Assembly: GCF_049532905.1 (NCBI RefSeq)
Contig: NZ_CP064032.1
Span: forward strand, 5,146,001-5,210,000
Origin: Dyella_B nitratireducens
Lineage (GTDB): Bacteria; Pseudomonadota; Gammaproteobacteria; Xanthomonadales; Rhodanobacteraceae
Length of the DNA: 64,000 bases
Direction of reading: 5' to 3'
This document shows, piece after piece, positions 34,248 through 44,400 of this stretch. Under the pieces are notes generated by a model. The model saw only the letters and a program-made list of their open reading frames with translations, was not told where the DNA came from and did not search any database. Numbering within the stretch: position 1 is the first letter of the stretch; each line of letters starts with the position of its first letter. The position numbers and the translations under genes were made by a program.

Positions 34248-35299
34248 CAGCGTCTCACCTCAAACCCGCCTTGCGTCAGGAACGCCAGCATGTCGGCTTC
34301 GCGCAATAGATTCACGTCACCGGGAATCGAGTGTTTCAGGCACGCGGCCGTGATGGCGAAATCAAGCATGGTTTGGTCCGGCATATTGCGGAATAAGCCA
34401 TGCACCAGGCCGGCGGCAAAGGCGTCACCGCCACCGATGCGGTCGACGATATTGGCGAGTGTGTGCGTGGCCGTGGTCAGCATGCGATCGCGAGTGGCCA
34501 TCAGGCCAAAGAGATCCTGGTCGTCTACGTTGCGGTGCAGGCGCTCCGTCGCGGCCATACGTTGCAGGCGCGGCCACGTCGCGAAGGCAGCCTCGGCTGC
34601 GGCGCGAAAGCGATCCATGGCACTGGCATGCGGAAAATCCATGTCGAGCATCAGCGCGATATCGCGATCATTGCCGAACAACAGGTCGGCTTCGCTGACG
34701 ATGTCGCGCAGCAACGCCGGTGCTTGGGCGGCGCGCGAACCCCACAACTTGCTGCGGTAATTGCAATCGAAGGAGATCGACACATTGGCGGCGCGCGCCG
34801 CATGTACCGCAGCGAGTGCAGCGCGAGCCGTCGTTTCACCCAGCGCAAGATTGATGCCCGACAGATGCAACCACTGCGCGCCAGCCAACAAAGACGGCCA
34901 ATCGTAGGCGTCGGCTGGCATACGGGCGAACACGGAATCCGCACGGTCGTACAACACCTCCGAAGGACGATGCATTGCACCCGGCGAGAGGTAGTACACG
35001 CCCATGCGTCCTTCCGCATGACGGATGCTGCCGGTATCCACGCCGTGCTTGCGCAACTCACTGGCACAGGCGCGGCCGAGCATGTTGTCCGGCAGTGCGC
35101 TGATCATCACGCTGCGATGGCCGAGAATGGCCAGTGACGCGGCCACGTTCGCCTCCGCACCGCCGAAGTGCACGTTGAAGCGTGGCGATTGCAGCGGTAG
35201 TTCGCAGCCGGGTGGTGACAGCCGCATCAGCAATTCGCCGAAGAAGACGATGCGACACCCGTCAGTTTGTGCTTGCGTAGGCCTGCTCATGCTTGTCAT
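34247..35299 (-). CDS. kdgK: 2-dehydro-3-deoxygluconokinase
   Basis: This PfkB-family sugar kinase of 350 residues phosphorylates KDG formed by mannonate dehydratase. PfkB marks are FGGAEANVAASLAILGH (~45) and the anion-hole/catalytic motif IVDRIGGGDAFAAGL (~285). The start MTSMSRP overlaps the GH3 stop (ATGA); a second Met at 35290 is possible. The length is slightly above the usual ~310-340. Confidence 0.92.
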   Translation of the reverse strand: MTSMSRPTQAQTDGCRIVFFGELLMRLSPPGCELPLQSPRFNVHFGGAEANVAASLAILGHRSVMISALPDNMLGRACASELRKHGVDTGSIRHAEGRMGVYYLSPGAMHRPSEVLYDRADSVFARMPADAYDWPSLLAGAQWLHLSGINLALGETTARAALAAVHAARAANVSISFDCNYRSKLWGSRAAQAPALLRDIVSEADLLFGNDRDIALMLDMDFPHASAMDRFRAAAEAAFATWPRLQRMAATERLHRNVDDQDLFGLMATRDRMLTTATHTLANIVDRIGGGDAFAAGLVHGLFRNMPDQTMLDFAITAACLKHSIPGDVNLLREADMLAFLTQGGFEVRR

Positions 35300-37488
35300 T
35301 GCCCGACCACGAAATCTTGCGCGAGTCGAATATCCGCGCTGGATGCGCCGATCTGTACCCGGTAGCTGCCTGGATCGACGGCGTATGCGTGATGCACGTC
35401 GTCGTAATACTTCAGATCCGTTGCAGGCGAGATGTCGAAGGAGACGGTTTGTTCTTCGCCCGGTTGCAACGGCATGCGCTGGAAGCCGCGCAACGCTTCG
35501 TTCACACGTGCGTGCACTGCATGCAGCGGTTTCAGGTAAAGCTGCACCACTTCGTCACCGGCGCGCTCGCCCGTGTTTTTCACCTTCAGCGTGATCTTGA
35601 TGTGGTCGCCAGGGGCGACCTTGGTGCGGTCAAGCTGAAGATCCGAATAGGCGAAGCGCGTGTACGACAATCCGTAGCCGAAGGGATAGAGCGTTTCGCC
35701 CTTGAAGTAACGATAGGTGCGGCCTTCCATGCGGTAATCATTGAACGGCGGCAGCTTTTCGTCGGCCTTGTAGAAGGTGACGGGCAGACGGCCGGCCGGA
35801 TCGGTGCGGCCGAACAAGGCATCCGCCACTGCCGTGCCGCCGCGCTGGCCGGGATACCAGGCCAGCAGGATGGCCGGCAGATGTTGCTTGGCCCAGTCGA
35901 TGGCCAGCGCTGATCCCGTTGTGAGCACCAGCACCACGGGCTTGCCGGTGGCCTGTAGCGACTCCAGCAGTTTTTCTTGCGTGGCCGGCAAGCGCAGATC
36001 GGTGCGGTCGCCGCCGGCAAAGCCGGGGTAATGCACCTTCATTTCCTCGCCTTCCAGATCGGCGGTGAGGCCGCCGGCGAAGATCACGACGTCGGCCTTT
36101 TGCGCCGCATCCAGTGCTTGCCTGTACGACTCGGCCGGACTCGCGGCGCCGGAGCCGTGGATACCTTCGACCAGGTCCGCACCATGCACATAGATCACCT
36201 GCGCGTTGGGCGCGGCATCGCGGATGCCTTGCAGGATCGTTACCGGTGCTTTGGGTGTGCCGTGGTAGTTGCCCAGCAACGGCGCGACATCGTCGGCCGT
36301 CGGCCCGATCACGGCGATGCGATGCAGGTTGGGCGACAAGGGCAGCACGCCGTTGTTCTTGAGCAACACCATCGACTCGTCCGCCGCGCGACGTGCCAGT
36401 TCGTCATGCTGCGGTGATTGATTGACCGCATAGGGCAGGCGCGACCAGGGCACGAGCTGCGGTGGATCGAACATGCCCAGCCGGAAGCGCGCCATCATCA
36501 ACGGCTTCAGCGCGTGGTCGATGTCGCTTTCGGAGACCAGGCCATCGTGCACCGCCTGGGTAAGTGCGGCGTAGGTCGTGCCGCAGTTGAGGTCCATGCC
36601 GCTCTTCAGCGCCAGCGCGGCGGCCTGTTCGGCAGACTGTACGATCTTGTGATTTTTGTAGATGTCTTCCACGGCATCGCAATCGGACACGGTGTAGCCG
36701 TCGAAACCCCATTGCTTGCGCAGGATGTCTTGCAGCAGACGCGGACTGGCGGATGCCGATTCGCCATCGACGCGGTTGTACGCGCCCATCACCGCATCGA
36801 CCTTGCCCTCCTGCACCAGCGCCTGGAAGGCGGGCAGGTAGGTCTCGTAGAGGTCGCGTTCGCTCGGATGCACGTCGAAACGATGGCGTTCCGATTCCGG
36901 GCCGCTGTGCACGGCGTAGTGCTTGGCGGTGGCGTCGAGCTTGCGGTACTTCGGATCGTCGCCTTGCATGCCGCGCACGAAGGCCACGCCCATGCGCGAG
37001 GTCAGGAACGGATCTTCGCCATAGGTTTCCTGGCCGCGGCCCCAGCGTGGATCGCGGAAGATGTTGATGTTGGGCGACCAGAACGTCAGGCCTTCATAGC
37101 GTGCATGCATGCCGCGCCGCTCGAAGTCGTTGTATTTGGCGCGTGCTTCGTCGCTGATGGTGGTGGCGACCTGGTGCATCAGTGTCGTGTCGAACGTGGC
37201 GGCAAGGCCGATGGCTTGCGGAAACACGGTCGCCTGGCCGGCACGGGCGACGCCATGCAGGCCTTCGTTCCACCAGTCATACGCAGGGATGCCGAGGCGC
37301 GGGATCGCGGGCGCGGCGTTTTGCATTTGCGAGACTTTTTCTTCGAGTGTCATGCGCGAGACCAGATCGGCTGCGCGTTGCTCGAAGCTTAGTTTGGGAT
37401 CCTTGTAGGCATCCGTCTGCGGCCATGCCGATGCGCTCAGGGTCAGCATGATGGCGGCGAAGATGGCGTTGAAGCGTGGCTTGTTCAC
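35296..37488 (-). CDS. Glycoside hydrolase family 3 beta-xylosidase/glucosidase, exported
   Basis: The protein has 730 residues from GTG 37488, which has AAAAGG 6 bases upstream; ATG 37509 is the alternative without a clear site. A signal peptide (FNAIFAAIMLTLSASAWP) is followed by the GH3 N-domain (RMTLEEKVSQMQNAAPAIPR; nucleophile Asp in GYTVSDCDAVEDI), the C-domain and a fibronectin-III-like end. The position in the operon supports a periplasmic xylosidase acting on xylo-oligosaccharides. Confidence 0.92.
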   Translation of the reverse strand: MNKPRFNAIFAAIMLTLSASAWPQTDAYKDPKLSFEQRAADLVSRMTLEEKVSQMQNAAPAIPRLGIPAYDWWNEGLHGVARAGQATVFPQAIGLAATFDTTLMHQVATTISDEARAKYNDFERRGMHARYEGLTFWSPNINIFRDPRWGRGQETYGEDPFLTSRMGVAFVRGMQGDDPKYRKLDATAKHYAVHSGPESERHRFDVHPSERDLYETYLPAFQALVQEGKVDAVMGAYNRVDGESASASPRLLQDILRKQWGFDGYTVSDCDAVEDIYKNHKIVQSAEQAAALALKSGMDLNCGTTYAALTQAVHDGLVSESDIDHALKPLMMARFRLGMFDPPQLVPWSRLPYAVNQSPQHDELARRAADESMVLLKNNGVLPLSPNLHRIAVIGPTADDVAPLLGNYHGTPKAPVTILQGIRDAAPNAQVIYVHGADLVEGIHGSGAASPAESYRQALDAAQKADVVIFAGGLTADLEGEEMKVHYPGFAGGDRTDLRLPATQEKLLESLQATGKPVVLVLTTGSALAIDWAKQHLPAILLAWYPGQRGGTAVADALFGRTDPAGRLPVTFYKADEKLPPFNDYRMEGRTYRYFKGETLYPFGYGLSYTRFAYSDLQLDRTKVAPGDHIKITLKVKNTGERAGDEVVQLYLKPLHAVHARVNEALRGFQRMPLQPGEEQTVSFDISPATDLKYYDDVHHAYAVDPGSYRVQIGASSADIRLAQDFVVGQ

Positions 37489-37544
37489 GGGAAACCTTTT
37501 TGTCGGCATATGTCATATGTCGATAAAGCATTGTTCTGCCGGAC

Positions 37545-37664
37545 GTCATTCCGGCGAAAGCCGGAATCCAGTTTGAGTGCGTCGTGCGAAGCACGCAAAA
37601 CCCTTTTTATGTCGTGTGCTGCGCACGTCATCCTTGACTGGATTCCGGCTTTCGCCGGAATGAC
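37545..37664. repeat. REP-like inverted repeat between ManD and GH3 genes
   Basis: Perfect 26-bp arms (37545-37570 and 37639-37664, GTCATTCCGGCGAAAGCCGG type) surround a 68-base core with its own small stems. It sits inside the glucuronoxylan operon and may form an mRNA stabilising or attenuating structure. Confidence 0.9.
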
Positions 37665-37713
37665 ATGGCGCTTTGAAACGGCATGGACGTGGACATCGAC
37701 ATCGGTGCTTGCA

Positions 37714-38970
37714 TTACCAGTCCCACATCGTTCCATCTTCAAGCCTGGCAACCGGCAACTGCTTCGGCGAATACGGAAACCGCGCAGCCAGCTTTTCATC
37801 GATGCTCACCCCATGCCCCGGCGCTTCGCCGCAATGCAGCCGGCCATCGTGGAACGCGTAGTCATGCGGAAATACCTCATTGGTCTCGTCGGCATGGAAC
37901 ATGTATTCCTGGATGCCGAAATTCGGCACCCATGTATCGAAGTGCAATGCAGCACCCATGCAGACCGGTGACAGATCGGTGGCGCCATGAAAGCCGGTAC
38001 GCACCTGGTGCAAGGCTGCGAAATCAGCCATGCGGCGCAGATGCGTGATGCCGCCGCCATGCACGATGGTGGTGCGAATGTAGTCAATCAGCTGGTTCTC
38101 GATCAGGTGCTTGCAATCCCAGATCGAGTTGAACACCTCGCCCACGGCCAGTGGCGTGGTGGAATGCTGCCGAATCAGCTCGAATGATTTCTGGTTTTCT
38201 GCCGGTGTGGCATCTTCCAGCCAGAACAGGCGATAGGGCTCCACGCTGCGGGCGAGCCGCGCCGCCTCGATCGGCGTGAGGCGGTGATGGACGTCGTGCA
38301 GTAGATGCACGTCGTTGCCGTGGTCGGCGCGCAGGCGTTCGAACAGCTGCGGCACGATATCGAGGTATTGGGGCGTCGACCATACGGTTTCGAGCGGCAG
38401 CTCGCTTTCCGCAGGCTCATAGGCTTTGCCGCTGGAGATGCCATAGGCTTTCTTCACGCCTGGCACGCCGCATTGCGCGCGCACCGCAAGAAAACCCTGT
38501 TCGATGAAGCGGCCCACTGCATCGCTGGCCTCGGCGACGTCGCGCCCATTGGCATGGCCGTACACCAGCGCACCTTCGCGCGAACGTCCACCGAGCAGTT
38601 GATAGATCGGCATGCCGGCAAGCTTGCCGAGGATGTCCCACAGCGCCACATCCACCGCGGCGATGGCTGTCATGGTTACCGGCCCGCGACGCCAATACGC
38701 ACCGCGATAGAGGAATTGCCAGATGTCCTCGATGCGGCCCGCGTCGCGGCCGATCAGGTTCGGCACGACGTGATCCTGCAAGTAGGAGGCGACCGCAAGC
38801 TCGCGTCCGTTGAGCGTGGCATCGCCCAGGCCGGTGATGCCGGAACGTGTTTCGATCTTCAGCGTGACGAAGTTGCGCCCAGGGCAGGTGACGATGACGC
38901 GGGCGTCGACGATCTCGCGATCGCGATGGGAACCGTGCGACGTTGTTTCAGACGAAGAGGAAGCATTCAT
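37714..38970 (-). CDS. D-mannonate dehydratase, enolase superfamily (ManD/RspA-type)
   Basis: The protein has 418 residues. It dehydrates D-mannonate to 2-keto-3-deoxygluconate, the substrate of KdgK. The enolase-superfamily capping domain (VTLKIETRSGITGLGDATLN) and barrel segments (TMTAIAAVDVALWDILGKLA; HLLHDVHHRLTPIEAARL; FWLEDATPAENQ; TTPLAVGEVFNS) are clear. It takes the place of the unrelated E. coli UxuA. ATG 38970 is chosen as the family start; upstream codons belong to the spacer and the previous gene. Confidence 0.92.
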   Translation of the reverse strand: MNASSSSETTSHGSHRDREIVDARVIVTCPGRNFVTLKIETRSGITGLGDATLNGRELAVASYLQDHVVPNLIGRDAGRIEDIWQFLYRGAYWRRGPVTMTAIAAVDVALWDILGKLAGMPIYQLLGGRSREGALVYGHANGRDVAEASDAVGRFIEQGFLAVRAQCGVPGVKKAYGISSGKAYEPAESELPLETVWSTPQYLDIVPQLFERLRADHGNDVHLLHDVHHRLTPIEAARLARSVEPYRLFWLEDATPAENQKSFELIRQHSTTPLAVGEVFNSIWDCKHLIENQLIDYIRTTIVHGGGITHLRRMADFAALHQVRTGFHGATDLSPVCMGAALHFDTWVPNFGIQEYMFHADETNEVFPHDYAFHDGRLHCGEAPGHGVSIDEKLAARFPYSPKQLPVARLEDGTMWDW

Positions 38971-38978
38971 GGCGGTAT

Positions 38979-40979
38979 TCACGGATGAGAGAGTGTCGGC
39001 GTGATGGTGAGCTGGAACGGGCTGGCTGGCAGGCCGGCCTGGTCGTAAAGCGTGCAGATTGGACTGTCGGCCCAGCAATAACGTACGCGAGTCACGCTGT
39101 CTGCGGAGGGGTGCGCATGCAGGACGATCTGCGTGCCGTGAATATCAGCCAAGGCGTAATAGCACGAGCCCGCTTTGGCGCCACACAGTTCGAAACCGAT
39201 CGGGTGGTCGGCGCTGTAGGCGACCAGATGCCCATCGACATGGTCGAAGCTGAGCGTGACCGTATCGCCGTTTTGTTGTGCTGACACCGGTGTAGGACCG
39301 GAGGGTGCCAATGTCTCGCCATAGACGACGTGGCGTGCCGCACGTGCAAGGCGGCGTCCGAGTTCCTGCTTGTTGGCCGGATGAATGTCGTAGCGTTCAC
39401 CAATATCCACGGACACGGCAAGTGCGGAGCGAGGATCTTCCGCCGCGACCAAACGCTGTGCTTCGCGCACATCGGCCCAGCCACTTTCACCCGGATGCGT
39501 CGACGCGGGGCCAAAACTCGACAGTTGCGCGATCAGCAGCGGCAGATGGGCGCCGAAACGTGCGCGTTCGTCCGTGCGCCACGCTTCCAGCAGTTTGCGA
39601 TAGCTGCCTGCATCGCCGGTATTCGATTCACCCTGGTACCAAAGCTCGCCGCGGAAAGCGTAGTGGCCAAGCGGTGCGATCATGCCGTTGTAGAGCATGG
39701 TGAGGCCGGATGTCGATTGCCAAGGCACGTTCGGCGGTGCGCCATAGGCCGAAGGAACCGTCTGATATTGCCATGGGTCCAGCGGCACGCTGGAACCGTC
39801 GGCAAGGTGCAGCGCACGCTGCGATGCCGGGCCATAGATGCCGCCGTCGCGATAGGTATTGAGCACATTCACCGCGATCAGGTTTTTGCCTTCGTGCAGC
39901 ACGCCTGGCGGTATTGCGTAGGCGCGCAAATCGCCGCCGCCATAACCGGTGCCAACCCAACGGCCATTCACCCAGGTCTGGTCGATTTCGTTGGCGGTAA
40001 AATTCAGTGTGGCGTGCTGCGCCGCTTGCGCCTTGGTCAAGGTCACGGTGGTGCGATACCACAGCATGCCGGTGAAGTTGGCGAGTTCCGGCTTGCCCCA
40101 GTGTTGCCACGCGCCACGCTCGATGGGTGCGGTGAGCCAGCCGGTGTCGGTGACGTCCGCGGGATTCCATGGCTCATCGTTCTTCGCGATGCCAGGACGG
40201 GAACGCCACCAGGCCTGCCACAGGCGGCTCCATGGCTCGCCGGCATGTGCCGGGTTCTTACGGTACTCGGCAAGCAGATCCAGCGACGCATCGTAACCAC
40301 CGACCTTGCGCAGCGCGGCGTCGCTCATCCAGGGTTCGATGCGCGAGCCGCCCCAGGCGGCAACGATCAGGCCCATCGGCACCGGTACGTCTTTCTGCAG
40401 CTCACGCGCAAAGAAATAGCAAGTAGCCGAGAACTCGGCCACGGTATCCGGCGTCGTCTTCAACCAATGATCGGAGGCCGGAATGCTTTCCTGCAGCGCG
40501 ACGCTGCTGACGTTGTCCACCGTCAGCACGCGAATGCGGTCGTTCGATGCGTCCTGCACTTCGGCACGCGCATCCAATGCGCGCTTCACCTGGAGCACCA
40601 TGTTGGATTGGCCGGAGCACAACCACACGTCGCCGACCAGTACGTCATGAATGGTTTGCGTGGCGCCATCGGCCGTCGTGGCGGTGAGCGTATAAGGTCC
40701 ACCGGCGGCGCGCGCGGGAAGGGAGGCTTCCCAGCGTCCATGGGCGTCGGCCTGAGCGTGGATGTCCTGGCCGGCGAATGAGATGGTTACCGCCTCGTGA
40801 GGCTTGGCGTGCCCCCAGACCGGATCGGCCTGGTCGCGCTGTAGCACGGCGTGATCCTGGAAGAGCGGATTCAACAGTGGGGTGCTCGCGTCCGCGGCTT
40901 GCACGGCGTGCGCGCCCAGGAGCGCGAGCAGCGCTGCGAAAACAGTGTGTCGTTTGAACGGCGGCAACTGGCTCACCAT
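38979..40979 (-). CDS. Sialate O-acetylesterase-like carbohydrate esterase
   Basis: The protein has 666 residues with a signal peptide (TVFAALLALLGAHAVQA). The SGNH esterase block I is WLCSGQSNMVLQVKRALD (~115), and the C-terminal catalytic Asp/His lie in YDIHPANKQELGRRLARA. A beta-sandwich insert (jelly roll) interrupts the SGNH fold, as in SIAE-like xylan esterases. In this operon it probably removes acetyl groups from glucuronoxylan fragments. ATG overlaps the GH67 stop by 7 bases. Confidence 0.88.
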   Translation of the reverse strand: MVSQLPPFKRHTVFAALLALLGAHAVQAADASTPLLNPLFQDHAVLQRDQADPVWGHAKPHEAVTISFAGQDIHAQADAHGRWEASLPARAAGGPYTLTATTADGATQTIHDVLVGDVWLCSGQSNMVLQVKRALDARAEVQDASNDRIRVLTVDNVSSVALQESIPASDHWLKTTPDTVAEFSATCYFFARELQKDVPVPMGLIVAAWGGSRIEPWMSDAALRKVGGYDASLDLLAEYRKNPAHAGEPWSRLWQAWWRSRPGIAKNDEPWNPADVTDTGWLTAPIERGAWQHWGKPELANFTGMLWYRTTVTLTKAQAAQHATLNFTANEIDQTWVNGRWVGTGYGGGDLRAYAIPPGVLHEGKNLIAVNVLNTYRDGGIYGPASQRALHLADGSSVPLDPWQYQTVPSAYGAPPNVPWQSTSGLTMLYNGMIAPLGHYAFRGELWYQGESNTGDAGSYRKLLEAWRTDERARFGAHLPLLIAQLSSFGPASTHPGESGWADVREAQRLVAAEDPRSALAVSVDIGERYDIHPANKQELGRRLARAARHVVYGETLAPSGPTPVSAQQNGDTVTLSFDHVDGHLVAYSADHPIGFELCGAKAGSCYYALADIHGTQIVLHAHPSADSVTRVRYCWADSPICTLYDQAGLPASPFQLTITPTLSHP

Positions 40980-43144
40980 GACGATTGTCCCGGCACGTTA
41001 TGGAATGAAAGCGATTCGTAGTACGACAGCGGATGCTGCGGCGGCGCGAAGCCGGGCGGCAGTGGAAGGCCGGACATCTGTTGGAAATAGGCGATGCAGG
41101 CGTCACGCCACCATTGCGCTTCTCGTTCCTGGATGCTGAGGAAGGCGGCGGTTTTGCGGTAGCGGTCGGCGTCGATGTAGCCGTCAAGGTGCTGCCAGGT
41201 TTCGCGCATCCGTTTCACGTCGGTGACGCCCTGGGTGTAATGCGCCACCAGTTCGTACCACAGCGTGTGTCCGGAGCGCATGCGGTAATCCCACGGCACG
41301 TGGTGGAACCACAGCAGCAGCGTTTCCGGCGTTTGCTTGACGTCGTTGAATGACGCTGCGATGGGCGGTGCATATTGGTCGGCTGCATCGCTGCCAGTGC
41401 GGGTGCGATCGAAACCGATGCCCTGATGATCGGCGCGGTGGTAGTAGGGCGGGCGCCAGTCGGCACGCGGCAGGCTTGTATCCCAGGGCGCGGGGCCGTA
41501 GTGATGACCAGGCCCCATCAGATGAGCCAGACCAAGCGGTGTCATGTAATCGACGGCCGCTTCGCGCGAACCCATCATCATGTCGACCACGGGTTTGACG
41601 AAGGCTTCGTCGTTGCTGAAGGTCATGCGGATCCATTCTTCCGCGATCGCACGCGTGGAGAGCGCTGGATTCCAGGCGAGACGGCCAAACACGTACCAGT
41701 TGGCCTGGTTGAAATCGGAGCCGCACCAGTCGCGATCGGTGCCGATGTTGGCGATGCCGGCCATCCCGCTCAGCGCATGCCCATCCAGCGAACCATCGAT
41801 TACCGTTGCCACGGTGGACCCTTTGCCTTGTGCCATCGTGTCGGACGACAGCACTTCTTCGTACAACGGGCCGAGGTAGACCAGGTGCGTGGCAAAGCCC
41901 AGGTATTCCTTGGTGATCTGGAATTCCATCATCAACGGCGTTTTCGGCATCGCGCCGAAGAGAGGGCTGAACGGTTCCCTCGGCTGGAAATCGATCGGGC
42001 CGTTCTTCACCTGCAACAGCACATTCGCATGGAAGCGGCCATCGAGCGGCTTGAATTCGCTGTATGCCTGCTTGGCCCGGTCGTCCGCACTGCTTTGCGA
42101 ATAGACGAACGCACGCCACATCACCACGCCGCCATGCGGCGCAAGCACGTCGGCGAACAGATTGGCGCCGTCCGCGTGCGTGCGTTTGTAATCCTGCGGA
42201 CCCGGCTGGCCTTCGGAATTGGCCTTGACCAGGAAGCCGCCGAAATCCGGCATCAGTTTGTAGATCTCGTCGGTCTTCTGCCGCCACCAGCGTTGCACCT
42301 CCGGATCGAGCGGATCGGCGGTTTTCAAGCCGCCTATTTCGATCGGTGCACTGAAGCGAACGCTGAGATAGACATGGATACCGTAAGGACGAAATACGGC
42401 CGCCAGGGCGGCTGCTTTCTGCAAATACGCAGGCGTAAGGATCAAGGCATCCGCATTGACGTTGTTGAGCACCACGCCGTTGATGCCGATCGAAGCGTTG
42501 GCGCGAGCGTAGTCGGTGTAGCGCGGCGACACCCAGTCCGGCAGCTTCCACCAGTCCCAGATCGAGGTGCCGGCATAACCACGCTCGACGCTGCCATTGA
42601 GGTTGTCCCAGTGATCGAGCACGCGCAGTTTGACGCGTGGTACCTCGGTGATGGCAAGGTGATCGAGAGGTTGCCCGGTTTGCAGCAGACGCAGGAAATG
42701 GAAGCTGCCGTACAGCACGCCGATATCGTCATTGCCGACGATGGCGATGGCGGCGTGGCCATGCAACGTGACGCTGCGGATGACATAGCCTTCCTTGCCC
42801 AGCTTGGAGGTATCCAGGTGAAGCTCGGCGATGAGCGGGGATGACGCCGTTGTGCCGGCTATGATCGCGCCGCTGCGCGTTACCGTATCCGAAAGCGGCG
42901 GTGCGGCACCCAACAAGCCGCGCAGGCCACGCAACAGTTCTGCACGGGCCGCGGCGCGCGTCGGCGTGGCGGCATCGGCGACCAGTTGCGAAGCACGGCT
43001 TCGGTCATATTGAGCCTGCTGGGCCGCGAGCGGGTGATACCGCAACCACAGCTCATAGCCGTCTTCGGCATGCGCCGGCGCCATGCCCAGCGACGCGGCG
43101 AGCATCAGCATGACACCGGCGATCGTTCGGAAAAACAGCGCCAT
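40973..43144 (-). CDS. aguA: Alpha-glucuronidase, GH67
   Basis: The protein has 723 residues with a signal peptide (MALFFRTIAGVMLMLAASLG). It releases (4-O-methyl)glucuronic acid from the non-reducing end of xylo-oligosaccharides. GH67 marks include WDNLNGSVERGYAGTSIW, FGGFLVKANSEGQPGPQDYK (catalytic acid region) and EFQITKEYLG. ATG 43144 has AGGGAG upstream; the long upstream extension is not preferred. It heads the operon, with a xyl-box-like site 43 bases upstream. Confidence 0.95.
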   Translation of the reverse strand: MALFFRTIAGVMLMLAASLGMAPAHAEDGYELWLRYHPLAAQQAQYDRSRASQLVADAATPTRAAARAELLRGLRGLLGAAPPLSDTVTRSGAIIAGTTASSPLIAELHLDTSKLGKEGYVIRSVTLHGHAAIAIVGNDDIGVLYGSFHFLRLLQTGQPLDHLAITEVPRVKLRVLDHWDNLNGSVERGYAGTSIWDWWKLPDWVSPRYTDYARANASIGINGVVLNNVNADALILTPAYLQKAAALAAVFRPYGIHVYLSVRFSAPIEIGGLKTADPLDPEVQRWWRQKTDEIYKLMPDFGGFLVKANSEGQPGPQDYKRTHADGANLFADVLAPHGGVVMWRAFVYSQSSADDRAKQAYSEFKPLDGRFHANVLLQVKNGPIDFQPREPFSPLFGAMPKTPLMMEFQITKEYLGFATHLVYLGPLYEEVLSSDTMAQGKGSTVATVIDGSLDGHALSGMAGIANIGTDRDWCGSDFNQANWYVFGRLAWNPALSTRAIAEEWIRMTFSNDEAFVKPVVDMMMGSREAAVDYMTPLGLAHLMGPGHHYGPAPWDTSLPRADWRPPYYHRADHQGIGFDRTRTGSDAADQYAPPIAASFNDVKQTPETLLLWFHHVPWDYRMRSGHTLWYELVAHYTQGVTDVKRMRETWQHLDGYIDADRYRKTAAFLSIQEREAQWWRDACIAYFQQMSGLPLPPGFAPPQHPLSYYESLSFHNVPGQSSW

Positions 43145-43186
43145 GGCGGCTCCCTTATGCCTCGCAACCCTTTCGCTGGGCACTGC

Positions 43187-43200
43187 TGTTATCGCTAACA
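43187..43200. promoter_or_regulatory. Degenerate xyl-box-like operator (aguA/LacI regulator)
   Basis: TGTTATCGCTAACA is a variant with T for G in the AGCGCT core. It lies between the divergent GH67 operon and the LacI-family gene, so it may serve both control of the operon and autoregulation. Confidence 0.65.
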
Positions 43201-43317
43201 TATGCAAAAATACGCTCATATCCGCTTTGAAATGACCGACGACGATGTCAGCTCCAATTGCGTTGCTTTTGAGAGTGGTGAGTTGACCGTGGTGGATTCG
43301 CCTGAAAGGAACCGACA

Positions 43318-44394
43318 TTGAAGAGGACAGACAAGAAATCGGTGCGCCGCAAGGGCGGTGCCGTCACCATCGATGAAGTGGCCGCGCTCGCCAAGGTGTC
43401 GCCGATGACGGTGTCGCGCGTCATCAACGGCCACAGCAAGGTGCGTGACACCACGCGCGAGAAGGTGATGGCGGCCGTCAACAAACTGGGCTACGTCCCC
43501 AACGCGGCGGCAAGCTCGCTGGCGGCGGCGCAAGACGCGCGTATCGCGCTGATCTACACCGATCCCAGCGGCGCCTATCTGCGCGAACTGTTGATGGGCA
43601 CGTTGCACGGTGCGGCGCGCTCGGCTGCGCAGCTGGTCATCGCCGACTGGGACGAGCTTGGCGTAGGTACCGAGCGCAAGGCGGCGCGTGCGCTGGCGCG
43701 CAAGGTGGCCGGCGTCATCCTGCCGCCGCCCTTGTGCGAATCGAAGACGGTGATCGACGAACTGGTGAAAGCGGGCGTACACGTGGTAGCGATCGCAGCG
43801 GGGCGTTTCGATCCCGATATTTCCAGTGTGCGCATCGACGATTTCCTGGCGGGCAAGGAAATCACCAGCTATCTCATCAAGATGGGGCACACCCGCATCG
43901 CCTGTATCAAGGGCAACCCCAGCCAAAGCGCCAGCACGCGCCGTTTCGAGGGCTATCAGGCCGCCTTGAAGGAAGCAGGTATTCCGTTGGATACGGCGTT
44001 GGTTCGGCAGGGTTACTTCACCTACCGCTCCGGGTTGCCGGTGGCGGAGGAGTTGCTGGCCTTGCGCAAGCCGCCCACGGCCATCTTCGCCGGCAACGAC
44101 GACATGGCTGCCGCGGCGGTGTCGGTGGCGCATCGGCGCGGCATCGATGTGCCTCGCGATCTGTCGGTCGTCGGCTTCGACGACAGTTCGGCGGCCACCA
44201 CGATATGGCCCGAGCTCACCACCATCCGCCAGCCGATTTTGGCGATGGCGGACGCGGCCATCGACATCCTGCTGCGCGCCATCCGCCGCAAGGAAAGCGA
44301 GCCGCGCGTGGTGGTGCATCAAGTGGCCGCGCATCAACTGGTGTTGCGCGACTCGGTCGCTCCGCCTCACACGGCCTCGGGCAAAAAATCCTAG
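43318..44394 (+). CDS. LacI-family transcriptional regulator (XylR-like)
   Basis: The protein has 358 residues from TTG 43318, with AAAGGA 7 bases upstream. A later ATG would fall inside the helix-turn-helix, so the TTG start is needed. The DNA-binding domain VTIDEVAALAKVSPMTVSRV occupies ~16-35, with the hinge helix at NAAASSLAAAQ. A periplasmic-binding-like effector domain follows (AIFAGNDDMAAAAV; LSVVGFDDSSAAT). Its central position and the four operators make it the likely repressor of the locus, responding to a xylan-derived sugar. Confidence 0.9.
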   Translation: MKRTDKKSVRRKGGAVTIDEVAALAKVSPMTVSRVINGHSKVRDTTREKVMAAVNKLGYVPNAAASSLAAAQDARIALIYTDPSGAYLRELLMGTLHGAARSAAQLVIADWDELGVGTERKAARALARKVAGVILPPPLCESKTVIDELVKAGVHVVAIAAGRFDPDISSVRIDDFLAGKEITSYLIKMGHTRIACIKGNPSQSASTRRFEGYQAALKEAGIPLDTALVRQGYFTYRSGLPVAEELLALRKPPTAIFAGNDDMAAAAVSVAHRRGIDVPRDLSVVGFDDSSAATTIWPELTTIRQPILAMADAAIDILLRAIRRKESEPRVVVHQVAAHQLVLRDSVAPPHTASGKKS

Positions 44395-44400
44395 GCTCGC

